Of a DNA stretch of 64,000 bases, positions 63,534 to 64,000 are shown piece after piece (position 1 is the stretch's first letter; each line of letters starts with the position of its first letter). Under the pieces are notes generated by a model. It searched no databases. It was given only the letters and a program-made list of their open reading frames with translations, and had not been told where the DNA came from. The translations under genes and the position numbers were made by a program. The DNA lies in the NCBI RefSeq assembly GCF_001612785.1, contig NZ_BDBC01000020.1:161344-225343 (forward strand). Reading direction: 5' to 3'. This DNA comes from Nocardia beijingensis NBRC 16342. GTDB taxonomy: Bacteria; Actinomycetota; Actinomycetes; Mycobacteriales; Mycobacteriaceae.

Positions 63534-64000
63534 TCAGTTCGGTGCGGTGATCTTGCTGATGGCGGACTCGTCGCCGGCGGTGACCACGGTGACGAACTGG
63601 CGGTAGGTGCGGCTGGTCGCGTCGGGCCGCAACTCGGTGATGACCACGTCGTAGCGTCCGTCCAGCATGGGGGTGATCATGACGCAGTGCTGCGTCCCCG
63701 TGGGAACGGAGGCGATGCCCGCGTCGATCACCGCGACCGGTGGCACCACGGCGTCCGGCAGCGTCAGCGACCGCGCCACCGCTCCGGACCGGGTGACGTA
63801 GTAGGCGTGCTGGAAGGCGAGGATCACATCGGGGCCCGACGCGGTGGAACCGGTTCCGTTGCCGCGCACCAGCTGCGCGCCGCGCGTCGGCTCGCAACCG
63901 GGGCCGCCGCCGAGCACCGGGTCGGCCACCGTGGCCGACTGCCGTGGCGCGGAGGCGGCATCGGTGTAGACCAGGACCAGCGCGGCGGCGGCGAGCGAGG
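63534..64000 (-). CDS. Secreted protein, DUF8176-like, N-terminus cut by window end
   Basis: The frame is open to base 64000 on the minus strand. The first visible residues (SLAAAALVLVYTDAASAPRQSATVADPVLG) look like the end of a signal or membrane helix and a short linker, so the GTG at 63929 is not the real start. The mature region GGGPGCEPTRGAQLVRGNGTGSTASGPDVILAFQHAYYVTRSGAVARSL recalls a family of exported mycobacterial/nocardial proteins (DUF8176 as I remember it; to be checked). Two Cys (GCEPT, QHCVMI) probably pair. No enzyme motif is seen. Confidence 0.65.
   Translation of the reverse strand, partial: SLAAAALVLVYTDAASAPRQSATVADPVLGGGPGCEPTRGAQLVRGNGTGSTASGPDVILAFQHAYYVTRSGAVARSLTLPDAVVPPVAVIDAGIASVPTGTQHCVMITPMLDGRYDVVITELRPDATSRTYRQFVTVVTAGDESAISKITAPN

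Overview
This window comes from a high-GC actinomycete of the mycolic-acid-bacteria group, most likely Nocardia or a close relative. The evidence is a single-polypeptide type I fatty acid synthase of about 3,100 residues with a separate AcpS, an L,D-transpeptidase lipoprotein with the layout of mycobacterial LdtMt2, many TetR regulators, frequent GTG/TTG starts, ATGA or GTGA start-stop overlaps, and short secreted proteins with Gly-Ser-Ala linkers. The genus is inferred from gene content, not from a marker comparison.

Layout. 1-8.6 kb: end of a TetR gene, a UMF1-type MFS transporter divergent from a PadR regulator that is coupled to a FadH-like 2,4-dienoyl-CoA reductase, an SDR, a LysA-family decarboxylase and a HerA-like ATPase. 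8.8-19.5 kb: mostly housekeeping and envelope genes: orn, tRNA-His, a small secreted protein, the L,D-transpeptidase, tRNA-Lys, a lytic transglycosylase with a long hairpin-rich leader, a DUF1992 protein, a MarR/pirin pair, an excalibur protein, a DUF3618 protein, a Bcp peroxidase, a DUF7159-like membrane protein and a TetR regulator. 19.5-29.4 kb: the fas-acpS operon, with paired inverted repeats in its promoter, followed by tRNA-Leu.

30-36.5 kb looks accessory: a probable broken gene, a TetR/CocE-hydrolase/DUF6069 unit with three matching operators, and a DHA2 drug exporter divergent from a TetR gene across three operators. 36.8-45.7 kb: glyoxalase-like protein, cupin, secreted lipase, UbiB-family kinase with a PucR/CdaR regulator, TetR, a DUF6011 mini-protein, a secreted protein, an atypical Ser/Thr kinase and an unknown protein. 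45.7-51 kb: SDR, TetR, a GlxA-type AraC regulator and three alpha/beta hydrolases, two of them tandem paralogues. 51-54.6 kb: ilvD, an XRE regulator ending in Leu-Ala-Ala, and two clpP genes, one of which lacks the catalytic serine. 54.6-57 kb: two overlapping SDR genes divergent from a PadR gene across two PadR-type boxes. 57-64 kb: a DUF2637 membrane protein, a TetR gene divergent from an acyl-CoA dehydrogenase plus aminoglycoside-phosphotransferase-fold kinase operon (an ACAD10/11-like split pair), a secreted lipase and a truncated secreted protein.

The strongest themes are (i) an accessory ClpP pair with a pseudoprotease subunit and a probably self-limiting regulator, (ii) a series of local regulators whose operators can be read directly as inverted repeats, and (iii) a candidate hydroxy-fatty-acid module of acyl-CoA kinase plus dehydrogenase. 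I see no insertion sequence, prophage, CRISPR array or integrase.
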